A stretch of DNA of 64,000 nt from contig JAQMRL010000002.1 in the NCBI GenBank assembly GCA_035578175.1, forward strand, positions 80,075,325 through 80,139,324, written 5' to 3'. Made by a program: the position numbers and the translations under genes. The DNA is from Catonia carolina. Its lineage: Eukaryota; Arthropoda; Insecta; Hemiptera; Achilidae. A model generated the notes under the pieces. It did not search any database, was not told the DNA's origin, and saw nothing but the letters and a program-made list of their open reading frames with translations. Positions 45,331 through 55,980 of the stretch are shown piece after piece. Position 1 is the first letter of the stretch. Every line of letters starts with the position of its first letter.

Positions 45331-45663
45331 TCATTGGACCACTTGAATCAAATTTAGAAATCCTTCTTGGTTTGATTTTTCGCAATAATTCTTCATACTT
45401 TGGGATCTGATCTGTCTGATTTTATCTGTACAAATCATTGACAACAGAGCTCGAGTTTTATCGACGAATCTTTTGCCTTTATCTTTAAGCAACTTAAGCT
45501 GTTCAGCTTTTTCTGTAAAATCTTGTTCTGCAATGTTAAGTTCTTGCATATCTAGCTTTATTTCGGCCAACCACCTTGGACTCTCCTTTTTTTATATTTT
45601 TGGTTCATATTTAAGTATTTGCCCACCGGTAAAGTTGAAGGTGGTGCAAGTTTTAAAGTCCAT
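45331..45663 (-). pseudogene. Unrecognised coiled-coil protein fragment, frameshifted
   Basis: From an ATG at 45663 the frame gives 'MDFKTCTTFNFTGGQILKYE' and a stop. One frame over, it continues as 'PRWLAEIKLDMQELNIAEQD', then a Lys/Leu/Glu-rich helix (KAEQLKLLKDKGKRFVDKTR) to a stop at 45331. Protein-like composition, likely a transposon ORF remnant; family unknown. Confidence 0.45.
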
Positions 45664-45954
45664 TTGAATTGTTAGTTTGGTTTACTGAAAGAAATATTAA
45701 GTCTTTAATTACTAAGAATTCATCAGTATTTCAGGTTGAATATTTTTTGTGGATTTTATATTTATTCCGTAAATTTCACTTGTAATATAATTTTTTCTTG
45801 GATTTTACTGTAATAAAACCAATCTTAAATTGACTTTTAAATGACCAAATTGACTCTTGACTGTTAATTTTAACAAACAATGGAAACAAATTTTACATAG
45901 TCAATGACTGCATCACTGCACAGGCAGTGGTGCATAGCACCAAGTTGATGGTGT

Positions 45955-46215
45955 AGGATGTAGGTTTTTTTTTGGAGAGTCAGATAGTCAAATTGTGTGT
46001 GGTCAGATAGTCCGATTTTTTTTGTTAGGTAGTGAGATTTTTTTGGGCAGTCAGATTGTGTGTGGTCAGAAAGTCAGATTTTTTTGGCAGTCAGATAGTC
46101 AGATTTTTTTTATGGTTAGACAGTCAGATTTTTTTGGCAGTCAGATAGTCAGATTGTAAGGTCAGGTAGTCAGATTTTTTTTAGTCAGTGAGTCAGATTT
46201 TTTTAGTCAGACTTT
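45955..46215 (+). repeat. Family D block
   Basis: Repeated AGTCAGATT and TTTTTTT motifs with GTGTGTGGTCAGA variants, joined directly to a family B copy. Confidence 0.75.
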
Positions 46216-46217
46216 TT

Positions 46218-46490
46218 TTAATCAGAGTTATCTCCTTTGAGAGTAATAAATTTCACTATACAGCCAGACCCAGCCAGAGTACAGCTATACAGCCAGAGTG
46301 AATGAAATGAAGGTGTCATTTGCAGAGTGGAAAATAGGTGCTTTTTTGAGGGCCTGGCATGCTGATAAGCATATTTTTCACTCAGTGAGTTGTGGCAATG
46401 GTAAACCACCTCACTCCTCGTATTACTTAGTAAAACCTCTACAGGTTCAAACCAGCCTTTCAGTTGATGACCTAAACAACATTATTATAA
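46218..46490 (-). mobile_element. Family B repeat, 3'-truncated, joined to family D
   Basis: Minus-strand copy from AGAGTTATCTCCTTTGAGAG to GATGACCTAAACAAC. The usual 3' third is replaced by the family D block at 45955. A small internal duplication (ACAGCCAGA-type) lies at about 46258-46295. Confidence 0.7.
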
Positions 46491-47044
46491 ATATGTAGGG
46501 AAGAGAAGTATTACTTTCATGACGATTTTTCGAAATTGAGTTTTTACCAAAAGTGGCCGATGTCAAATCATTGCTGCCTTACTTTATACAGGAAAACAGA
46601 AAATTTTATACCGATTTGTTCGGAGAAGAGAATAACCTGGTTGGATTAAAATTATAACATTCTATCTCTGTTGTTTTATAATTTAACCTTGAACATTTAC
46701 TATTCCTACTTTACTATTCCTACCACTACCCTACGTTATTGGTAGTGGTAGGGCTACGTTATTCCTATCAGTTATGTATCCGGGTAATTTATTCAGTACT
46801 GGTTATAAGAATTCCGGTAGTAGTAGTTGTGGTAATGTATGCAGACGTATGTATGCAAAAGTGGTAATTTATGCAAAAAATCCAACATTCATTTATAATA
46901 ATTTCAAACATATCTGTTCATAAGATCGTATTAGTTGTTTGATATTCCAACCGCTTCTTAAGTTTGTATTCCAACCGTAAATAAATAACAAGCTTGGATA
47001 AATACCTATATAATTTTCCAGTATTTTAGCCTAAGAATATATAT
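46491..47044. other. Unassigned stretch with hairpin-forming segment
   Basis: About 46695-46775 repeats the CTACCACTA.CCTACGTTATT hairpin seen at 25318-25390. Nothing else supported. Confidence 0.45.
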
Positions 47045-47366
47045 TCCTATTCCTAATTTGTGTGTACGTTGCAATCTGTTCAATTTAGAACAATAAGCAA
47101 CCCCATGACCCAATGAAATGAGGATGATGTATATGGCGTGTAAATGAGGTGTAGTCTTGTACAAAACCAGGCCGACCATTCCTGAGAGAGTATGGTTAAT
47201 TGAAACCCAACCATCAAAGTACACCGGTAACCACTGTCTAGTATTCAAATCCGAATAAAAGTAACTACCTTTACTAGGATTTGAACCAGGAACCTTCGTC
47301 TCCGAAAATCAGCTGTTAAACAGCTGATTTTGGCGACGACTTTACCTCTAGACCAACCCGGTGGGT
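47045..47366 (-). mobile_element. SINE family C, full-length
   Basis: Minus-strand copy ending in the complement of CACCGGGTTGGTCTAGAGG. A box, CAGCTGTTAAACAGCTG dyad and B box (GGTTCAAATCC) are all intact. Best reference copy of the family. Confidence 0.75.
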
Positions 47367-47376
47367 TAAAGAATAT

Positions 47377-47432
47377 ATATAACACAAGAAAAATTGTTTC
47401 ATCATTTAGTTTCAATTATTTGTTTCTTTATT
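47377..47432 (+). repeat. 56-bp direct repeat, left copy
   Basis: ATATATAACACAAGAAAAAT through AGTTTCAATTATTTGTTTCTT recurs with a few mismatches at 51773-51828, on the other side of the TTAA element. Confidence 0.7.
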
Positions 47433-47443
47433 TTACAATGTTT

Positions 47444-47608
47444 TTATGAAATACTTGGTGAAGCTGTTTTCACGTAAAAAAATTGTTTTTTTGTAAGATT
47501 GCGGCTTTATTATGCATTTTAACGCAAAAATGTATATCATTGAAGTTGTAGAGAATTTAAAATTCTACAACTGTTATTTATAAAGTTTTTTGTATAACGC
47601 TTAGTTTG
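47444..47608 (+). repeat. Family H body fragment
   Basis: GCTGTTTTCACGTAAAAAAA through GTATAACGCTTAGTTT matches the centre of family H and stops at the TTAA element. Confidence 0.6.
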
Positions 47609-47829
47609 ATTTAAGAAACAACCTAAGTCCACTTTTTTCTCATTTTCACATTTTATGTATTTCTGTAATAATATACATAGATGCATCATTTGCTTAAGAA
47701 ACAACTCAAGTCCCATTCATTTAACCTACAAAACTGAATGAACAAAAATTTGTTTACTTAAGAAACAACCTATGTCCTGCACATAGGTTGTTTCATAACT
47801 AAACTTTGATCATCAGCTGACTTTTAGCT

Positions 47830-48905
47830 TAGGTTATTTTGAGGTTATGTTGTTCGTGAATATGCACATGGTGCAAAATTGAACATCGAAATTATGCATC
47901 AGTTGTTTCAACAAAAATATCAGGACTCTCCTATCAAATATAGTTTCTATAGACAATATTTTAAGGGTCATTTTTATTATCAATTTGGTAGGCCTCAGAT
48001 TGATATGTGTGGAACCTGTGAGGACCTAATGGTGAAGATAAAAAGTCAAACTTTAAATTACTCTGGAAAACAAATTGCTGCAGCTGAATTACTTGTGCAT
48101 AGAAGGCGAGCCAAGAAATTTTATAGTGAACTTAAAACTATACAAGAAAAATGCAAATCTGACAAAAGTGTTTTAGGGATTTCATTTGATTACATGGCAA
48201 ACCTGCCTCTTCCTAATATTCCTGTACAGGAATTACTTTATTATAATCAAGTAACAGTGAATGTGTTTTGAATCCACAATTTTTATGATGAATCAGCAAT
48301 GTTTTATCTATACCATGATAGTGTAGCAAAAAAGGGGGCCATGAAGTGTGTTCCTTTCTATGGGATTACATAAAAAATTATGTTTCTGATTCTACTTCTG
48401 AAATCAGTACTACCCATTCCGAGGACATTCTTGGTTACCATGTGACCTGGATTTTGCATGTGCAAAAAGATTAATTCGTCGCACTGATAGCATATATTCC
48501 ATTAAACAATATTGTGAGCTGTTAATATCTTCACCAGTAAACAGATGATTCATGGTTACTCTGGTTTCTTTAGAAATTATTTTTAATTTCAAAGTTTGGG
48601 GTAACCATTATTATAAGAAAAATGCCATTTCTGTTGAAATACAGTTCAAAAACATTCCAAGAAATCAAAAAATGACTTTTACAGTTTCTACATACAAATA
48701 GTTTTTATATCTCTCTGGCCAAAGAGCTGGCACTGTTCGAGTCAAACCTTTTATTAAAATAGGTAGTGTTGTTACACATACATTCCTCCTACGAAGCAGT
48801 CCATTTGGAAATAAAGTATCTTTACCAGATGCAAATCCATACCCTGATGGAAAAGTGGCTATTTATAAGAAGAAGATTGAAGATTTGAATAAACTAATGC
48901 ATTAA
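47830..48905 (+). pseudogene. Transposon-encoded protein of unfamiliar family, degraded
   Basis: The main open stretch ends at 48271; its apparent N-terminus at 47879 is TTG, so no true start is fixed. It reads YSFYRQYFKGHFYYQFGRPQ, then CGTCEDL with a CxxC pair, a Lys-rich helix (HRRRAKKFYSELKT), and GISFDYMANLPLPNIPVQEL. After the stop it continues as IHNFYDESAMFYLYHDSVAKK. Then, past a gap and shift, come GHSWLPCDLDFACAKRLIRR near 48420-48470 and a C-terminal 'NPYPDGKVAIYKKKIEDLNK' near 48835-48895. I have seen this architecture in uncharacterised insect and cnidarian proteins from dispersed repeats, but I cannot name a superfamily. Several stops; not functional. Confidence 0.6.
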
Positions 48906-50119
48906 ATACCACATGAATACAAAGAATTTTACCAAAACATTTTGCTTTCGCCAGTTTATGAAAGATGAGTATTAATCAAGAGCGAAAATATTTTTTATTT
49001 TGCGTATTATTTCATTAAAATCATTATTATAACATAAGAAGTAGTTTTATAAAAAAATAAATCGTGTATTATAACAATTTTTTTTAAAATAAGATATGTT
49101 TACTAATATCAGCTGTGATTTTTTTGGTGTTTAGTCAAGAAACAACCTAAGTCCAAATTTAAATATTAAAATATTTCTTGCAGTTTTAATTTCAACTTTT
49201 CAAAAACAATTTCTGCTAATGAAACTAGTCATTGCACATATCGCACTCCTAATGCAAGACTATTGTAACTCAAAAATTTTCATTTTTCTGTTTATTCATG
49301 AATTGGCTGTTATTTCTCATTATCTTCCTAGTGCCAGACTATCATAACTCTAAATAGACTATAATTGTTTATTTTGAACATTGTGATAGTAATTTTTTTT
49401 CTAAAAATGTTCTCTCATCACATGCAAGACTAACACAACTTCAGTTAGTATAGTCTTGCACATGGCTGGTAACATTTCTGTCATTCAAGACTATCGTAAG
49501 TCGAGATACGATAGTCTAGCATTGAGTAATATTCTTCGAAACGTTTAGAAGCATAGTGGAAGACAATCGCAACTCGGCAAACACAATGCCCTCTATACTA
49601 AAAACGAAAGATTTAGGCACTGTTTTTACGTGTTAGAATAAATAGAAGTAGTTTATTCACTATACCTACTATTTATTTACTGCAGTATTATTATTAATGT
49701 AAGAATAATTCTATTATTCTACAATTATTGTAGTACACCAGGTATTCCGATGAGATAATCATGATATATAAATAAAAATTAATTAGCCCTTTATAAAAGT
49801 TAATAAAAGTAATGAGGAAATAATCACAACCAAACCGAATAACTCTTAAGGATAAAATTACCAAACTAAACTTTACATCCAATATTCTTTTCAAGCCTAA
49901 ACGCCAACAGCCCTACAGCTTCTTGTTGGCTATAATCAATTGTTTTGTTTTCTGTTATAATATTTTTGATTATTTTATAGTACCGAAAATCTATGAAGTA
50001 TAATACCGTACATAATAAAGAAATTGTAGCATATAGAAGCACAGAAGACAATAAATTATTGATGTAGACAAAACTTATCATGTCTGGGCGACTGGAAAAT
50101 AATAAACAGCCTTCCGTAT

Positions 50120-50830
50120 TTTATTTTCATTTTGATATTTTTTCCTGATGGTTCTTGGGCGACTACCAATAAAGAGAAAGCAGAAATGCTTGCTCAGCAC
50201 TTGCATAACACATTCCAACCACACAACCTACAACACGAAGATCATTCAAACATAGAAAATTTCATTAATGGTGCTCTGCAACTTAGCCTTCCTCCAAAGC
50301 CAGTTTCCCCCGGGGAACTCTTCCAAGCAATTCACGATCTGCCATTAAGTTAAGCCCCGGGATATGATCTTATTACTTCAATACTTTTTTGCCATCTTTC
50401 TAGGAAAAATCCATTGTACTCTTAACTCACATCCATAATTCCATACTCCGAGTCGCTCACTTCCCTATTCAGTGGAAGTATTCTTATCATAATTCATTCC
50501 TTAAAACCAGACAAGCTACCTCACCAACTAACTGCTTACAGACCAATTAGCGTACTCTCTATTCTCTCTAAACTACTTGAGAAAGTCCTTCTACCACGCC
50601 TATCCTGATCATCAGTTCGGATTTCATTTATCTCATTCCACACTTCAGCGATGTCACCGCATTATTGATATAATCTCTTCAGCTCTTGAACACTCAATAC
50701 TGTTCAGCCGTGTTTCTTTATGTAGCTCAAGCCTTTGATCGGGTCTGGCATGATGGACTCCTATACAAATTGAAACTAATACTTCCAGATAGCCTGTACC
50801 TAGTAAAAAAGTATTTTCTAGTGGAACGTT
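50120..50830 (+). pseudogene. Jockey-like non-LTR retrotransposon relic (RT region)
   Basis: Reads 'KEKAEMLAQHLHNTFQPH', then 'SLPPKPVSPGELFQAIHDLP', a stop, and APGYDLIT; then, after shifts, AYRPISVLSILSKLLEKVLL, which is the conserved start of the reverse-transcriptase fingers (YRPISLL...K..E). Later pieces run to about 50830. It lies inside the TTAA element and is heavily mutated. No polymerase active site (YADD-like) is visible. Confidence 0.8.
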
Positions 50831-51149
50831 ACCGTAGGGTATGAAACAAAATGTAATTTAAATCTTGTTTTAATTTCTGTACGAAATATGAAGTCTAAAG
50901 GTAATAAAATATTTATACGTGCAGTAGTTCTGTACAACCAAATACGATAAGCTAATTTGTAAACACGAAAAAATAGAACAGGTCAAACTTTTCACTTTTT
51001 AATTTGAATTCTTTCTTCATTTTTTGAGCGTAAAAGGCGAAGTAAACTTTAAAATAAGGTATAAGATTCTCAGTCAATAGGAGCAGTAAGAGAGAAGAAA
51101 TTCCAATACTGTATTTTCATTTTACAATCCTATTTATGATGTATGAAAT

Positions 51150-51661
51150 GTATTGATTCACTGTTTTGTTTCAATGCGAGACAATCGCATATGCAATTTT
51201 AATGTCAATTTTTGTTTAAAAAGGAAACTTGACCAATTAACTTACATTCTTACGGTAAAATAAATAATATCCCCAAATTTCATATCTGTAACTTATTTGA
51301 GCGAAAAGTTAGAATCAATTAAAATTTGAGATAAAAATTTGATTGTCGTTTTCTAAAAATATAGGTTTTTTGACTTAGGATAGTCTTGCATTAGGGGTTC
51401 GATGTGTTAATTCACTGTTTTGTTTCAATGCAAGACTAACACATATGCAATTTTAATGACAATTTCTGTAAAAAAAGCAAAATTGACTAGTTCACTTATA
51501 TTCTTAGGGTATAAGAAATAATGTCCCCAAATTTCATATCTGTAACTTATTTGAGGGAGAAGTTAGAATCATTTAAAGTTTTGGATAAAACTTTGATTGC
51601 TGTTTTCTCAAAATATAGGTTTTTTGACTTGTGATAGTCTTGCATTAAGGGTGCGATATGT
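51150..51661 (+). repeat. Tandem duplication of about 255 bp near the right end of the TTAA element
   Basis: Two units begin with TTCACTGTTTTGTTTCAATG (about 51158 and 51411) and end with GATAGTCTTGCATTA. They share CCCCAAATTTCATATCTGTA. They differ by scattered substitutions. Confidence 0.8.
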
Positions 51662-51772
51662 CTAAAAAATTTCAGAAAAAAAAAATTAATTTTTAAGGCT
51701 TGAGATAGTTTTTTGTCGTTTACCGTAAAATACAGAAAGTGGACATAGGTTGTTTCTTAAATAACCGATTCA

Positions 51773-51828
51773 TATATAACACAAGAAACATTGGTTCATA
51801 ATTTAGTTTCAATTATTTGTTTCTTATT
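51773..51828 (+). repeat. 56-bp direct repeat, right copy
   Basis: Counterpart of 47377-47432 (AGTTTCAATTATTTGTTTCTTA). Confidence 0.7.
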
Positions 51829-51879
51829 GAATGTTCTACAAGAATATTCATTTTCTTACAGATTAGAAAAATTTCTTAA

Positions 51880-52150
51880 AACATTGGAGTGTAGCACTAT
51901 ACGGAAGTGAAACGTGGGTGATAGGGGTTGTAGAAAAGAAGAGGATAGAAGCTTTTTTTTGAAATGTGGTGTTATAGGAAAATGTTAAAGATTAGGTGGG
52001 TGGACAAAATAAGTAATTTAGAGGTTCTTAGGCGAGTGAATATAAAAATGTATATGGAAAGATCTTACCAGAAAAAGGAATAGGCTAGTAAGGCATATCT
52101 TAAGATATCCAGATATTGCTCTATCAATAATGGAGAGTAATATTGATCAC
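51880..52150 (+). pseudogene. Non-LTR retrotransposon relic, C-terminal RT region
   Basis: Reads ALYGSETWVIGVVEKKRIEA, then MWCYRKMLKIRWVDKISN and LEVLRRVN. This is the conserved post-RT block of a second LINE group (EMWCYRRMLKISWVDR...EVLRRV), distinct from the relics at 13605 and 29572. One frameshift lies in a T-run near 51958. Confidence 0.75.
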
Positions 52151-53245
52151 GATAACCCACGGAATCACGATAACGCTTACTGCTCCACAGTTAAAGCACG
52201 CGCGCTAAACTTTTTTTTATCGTGAAGATGTTAATAATTATTAAATATTTTTTATTGATTTAAAAAAAACATCTTAGGATGTGGCCCCTTTTCTTCTGTG
52301 GCCCGGGGTAATCTGCCCCATTTGCCCCCCTCTCGGCGGCCCTGATCCTGTACCGTAAAGCGGCCACATTTTTACAAATTATTTCCCATCAGAGACGGCG
52401 TGTGATCTCATTTTAGAATTTTTTAACCAGTATATTTTGAATAATATAATATTATAACATAATTATCTCAATTACAGGGCACACCATTCTACCCAGTAAG
52501 AAACCAAAAGTAAATTGTTTAGTCTTTTAAATATATTCATTTTTAAACTATACATAGTGAATAAATTGAGCTTTGATCAGTAAGAGGCAAAAGAATCGAT
52601 GTCCTAAGACGCTGGTGCAAAAGGCGCCGCCTACTATCAAAAAATATTTTGCTCTGTCTGAAATAAAATGAATCATAATAAAACGCCGGTTGATTATGAA
52701 TATGGTGGAGGTTGATAGGCGAAAGAAAACGATAGGTAATGACCCTGAAACACTTAACATAATAAATGCCACCCACGCTTACGACGTGACGTAATGTGTA
52801 CACAACTAAAGATGTTCGCCTGTTCTTGCATGGAGAAATAAAATTCATTATGGTCGGTAATAAATAGTATGTTACTTTTGTTTAACTGGAATTAGAGGTT
52901 AAAAAAAATTAATGATTACATCTGGAAACGATTATCAAAATAAAATTAACGTTTACGAACACCTGTGTAGAATGGACGACAACCGGTAGAAAAAACAAAT
53001 TTTTAAGACGCTAAACAATAGAACAAATGTGTCGGATAAATGATTTAAACAAGCCAGAAAGGATATTGGGAATATCTACAGATAGATATTTACAGATTCT
53101 AGCCAGGAATTAAACCAAGAAACTTCGACTTAGAAGCTCAAATTGGTACAGAAATTAGGTAATATTTTTCCTTCAATATAAAACTATAGTGGATATGAAA
53201 CTATTTGCTAGAAGATTAATAGTATTTGTAAATTACATTTATACA
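52151..53245. other. Unassigned stretch
   Basis: About 1.1 kb. A GC-rich patch at about 52270-52350 (CCCCTCTCGGCGGCCCTGAT) stands out but has no assignable origin. Frames at 52543-52848 lack recognisable domains. Confidence 0.4.
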
Positions 53246-53249
53246 CATT

Positions 53250-54107
53250 GAATCTACACGTTTTCAGACCCCCTGACCCCAAAAACATATTTTTAGCGAT
53301 TGGTCGATGTGTGTTTGTGTGTGAATAGAATATCTCAAGAACGGAATATCGCACAAACTTCAAACTTGAAACTTAAGTTACAAATTACGAAACTTAAATT
53401 ACCGGACCCGACACGAACATTTTAATCTAAATCGATCAACCGGAAGTATTTGTTTATTCGTGTCATTTTTCACTTTTTTGCGATTTTCTCAAAAACTGCT
53501 CCTACGATTTTTTTAAAAATCGCCTGGTTTACTAAATGTTTTATGCTCTACAAGAAAGGATAGGTGCAATGTCTGCTGAAATTCTTGGAGAGTCTGTTTT
53601 TACGTAAAAACGTAGTTTTTTTAAGAATACGGCTTTAATGAGCAATTCAGCGCAAAAATGTATATAATAAAAGTTGTAGAAAATTAAAAATCCTACAAGT
53701 TTTATTTAAAACATTTTTTGGTATAACGCTTAGTTTAGCGGTAATCAGTGATTTTCTGTCTTCTTCTCACGAAAACGTGTAAAAAATCAATTGTTTTAAG
53801 ATTTTGGCCTTATTAATGCATTTTACGACAAAAGTGGCGGTAATAAAATTTATAGGAAACTACAATATCTACAACTTTTATTTAGATTATTTTTTTCTAA
53901 AGAGCCTAGTTTAGAGTAAAAGAGTGATTTTCCGTATTTTAAAGCCAAACTGAGGTCGATTTTCATTTTGCGTCTTTCACTCATGATTAAATAAGATTAT
54001 GTTTATTGAGGTTAGTTTTTTGTTTATTTGTAATTACTAATGTTGTGATTATTGTTAACTATTTACATTGACAAGAGAAAGTCGTGTGAGTGTTTCACAC
54101 CAGATTT
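53250..54107 (+). mobile_element. Family H repeat, 5'-truncated
   Basis: From the GAATCTACACGTTTTCAGAC segment through a very short TG patch (53306-53322) to GTGTGAGTGTTTCACACCAG. Confidence 0.7.
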
Positions 54108-55354
54108 TTATTTATTAATTTTTTGTATTGATAAACAAGAAAAAAGGTTTATATATAGATACGAATATAACTGCGATGGCTGTGTTGGTGTGGATAATCG
54201 AGTTACATTTATCGATAGATACATAGATGGAGTGGACGGCGTACTGTAGACCGGTCGCTCCAGCAGGAGACTAAGTCTAAGGCATCTGTAAGTTGAGTAT
54301 GTATTTATTTGTAAGTATATGTACGATTGTTTGTAAGTGTTGGTTTTATTTCTTATATTAACTGGTGGGGGAACTGGCTGGTGTTTTGTACCGAGCAAGA
54401 TGTTACCGGTTGATCCTACCTAGACCATAGGTGGTAACAATTATTGTTGTGCTCTGGGTATGTTTATATCTTTAGTTAAGATCAAATGTTAATTTGACCT
54501 TAACCAAACTATTTATCTCTGTTGAAAGTAATTTATATTATTTATCCAAGGCCACATCACTATAATTAACTTAAAATCTACATTATTTTATTATGTTATA
54601 AACGGATAGTTGCCATTATTTAACGAGAATATGGTTTAACATAAATTTTTCCTGTATTGTGTTTTCCGCATTTAGTACATAAATGTTAGTCAATAAATAC
54701 ATTGGTCGCTATTAAGTCTTTCTAACCAACCAAATTCATTTTGGTTAAATTTATTTATTGTAAACAAAACAGTATTTAAACTAAACCAAATTATAATATA
54801 TCTCTATAAATTGAGGTCAGTTTAGTTTATAGTTCAGTATTTATTGAAGAGGCTATAAAGGGCTTCTGTCGTCAACTGGAAGGAGACCCCTTAATTCCTT
54901 TTACAAAAGGATTAAGGGAACCAGCCGGGATAGAAGGCTAGTGTCCTATCCATACATTCACAATACGTTGTGTGCCCTGTTAGTAACCATATGACCGCTC
55001 ATTAGCACGATAACCGGCTCATGGTGATCGGAACTGGAAGGGTTGCCCATTCCACCCTGGCAGACGGTGGCTTGGGGCACTCAGTCTACCAACCAAAAAG
55101 CTGAAAGCAACAGTAAACTACAGTTTTTTCTGTCTGACTAGAATTATCGTAAAGAAGCCAAAATGATTTGGTTAGAATATATAATAAGTTATTATTATTT
55201 CTTCGTATAAATAGAGTAAAATGTTTAGACATCTACCCACTCCTGAAGTAATTCTCAAGGTGATACATTCCTATATATTTAACTTTATAAAGTTACATTC
55301 ACACTCCGCTTTAAACAAGGTAGGCAGTCATAATTTAATTTAATATATTTTTAA
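54108..55354. other. Unassigned stretch
   Basis: About 1.25 kb. A moderately GC-rich segment at about 54850-55090 (AACTGGAAGGAGACCCCTTA onward) may belong to an unsampled repeat. No coding frame supported. Confidence 0.4.
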
Positions 55355-55579
55355 TATGTTATATTTATTAGTTGGAACCATTGTATATCTTTTTAAGAAT
55401 CGACACCGGTTAATGAAGTGTGGAACCCCACCATGTGTTAGAGAGTGGTGGAGAATCTTGTGTGAGAATTTTGTTCCTCCTTTTTCAGTTGGTTCTTTTC
55501 TGCAAGAAAAAACAGTCTTATCAGTCCACGATTTCTTAACCGTGTGACCGGAATTAACCCACGTCTCATCAATGAACAT
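55355..55579 (-). pseudogene. DDE transposase fragment (Tc1/mariner-superfamily-like)
   Basis: Minus strand begins MFIDETWVNSGHTVKKSWTD, the first catalytic Asp region of a DDE_3-type transposase (F.DETWVN..HT...W.D). It then reads SCRKEPTEKGGTKFSHKILH with its end degenerating. Less than a quarter of a transposase; other motifs are absent. Confidence 0.6.
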
Positions 55580-55617
55580 AATTTTGTTGAAATCTCAGGT
55601 TCTGCGTCTATGTATTT

Positions 55618-55838
55618 AATAGCGCGCGTCCATTTATTTAATAGCGTGCGTACACTTATTTAATAGCGCGCGTATACTTATTTAATAGCGCGCGTCCATT
55701 TATATAATAGCGCGTGTCCATTTATTTAATAGCGCGCGTCCATTTATTTAATAGCGCGCGTCCGTTTAGTTAATAGCGCGCGTCCATTTATTTAATAGCG
55801 TGTACATTTATTTAATAGCGCGCGTACATTTATTCGGA
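55618..55838 (+). repeat. 22-bp minisatellite, 10 copies, GCGCGC core
   Basis: Unit AATAGCGCGCGTCCATTTAT plus TT starts at 55618, 55640, 55662, 55684, 55706, 55728, 55750, 55772, 55794 and 55814. The step is exactly 22 bp except the last (20). It follows the transposase fragment directly. Confidence 0.9.
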
Positions 55839-55904
55839 ACGGTTAGAATGGTCTCCTCATAGAATGGTGCCCTAGAAGGGTTCAGAATCCCGCTGTGTGT
55901 TTAG

Positions 55905-55980
55905 GCATGTTGTGGTTACGTGCTCGCCTCTCATCATGCAACTAAATAAAGCTCTACAACTACGCCAATGCGGCTGGCAA
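55905..55980 (+). repeat. SINE F fragment, rearranged
   Basis: TTACGTGCTCGCCTCTCATC matches the A-box side of SINE F. It is followed by CTACGCCAATGCGGC, the opposite end of the same head in the reverse sense, so the fragment is a broken inverted piece. Confidence 0.45.

Larger units (their letters stand above)
47611..51760. mobile_element. TTAA-bounded DNA transposon, 4150 bp, with nested insertions
   Basis: Starts TTAAGAAACAACCTAAGTCC and ends as the complement of TTAAGAAACAACCTATGTCC, giving inverted ends of about 24 bp that begin with TTAA. TTAA targets are known for piggyBac and Kolobok-type elements. Extra copies of the terminal motif lie at about 47693, 47757 (forming a perfect hairpin with 47778) and 49133. 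A subterminal motif GCAAGACTA recurs many times at 49255-49520 and 51165-51650. Inside are an unfamiliar degraded gene (47830-48905), a non-LTR relic (50120-50830) and a tandem duplication (51150-51661). Confidence 0.65.

Noticed and set aside
47377..51828. LTR retrotransposon with 56-bp repeats as LTRs
   Set aside because: The repeats are far too short, lack TG...CA ends, and the interior has no gag or pol of that class.
54400..54440. Fragment resembling the start of 18S rRNA (GGTTGATCCTACC)
   Set aside because: Only about 13 bp agree and the sequence does not continue as rRNA. Probably chance.
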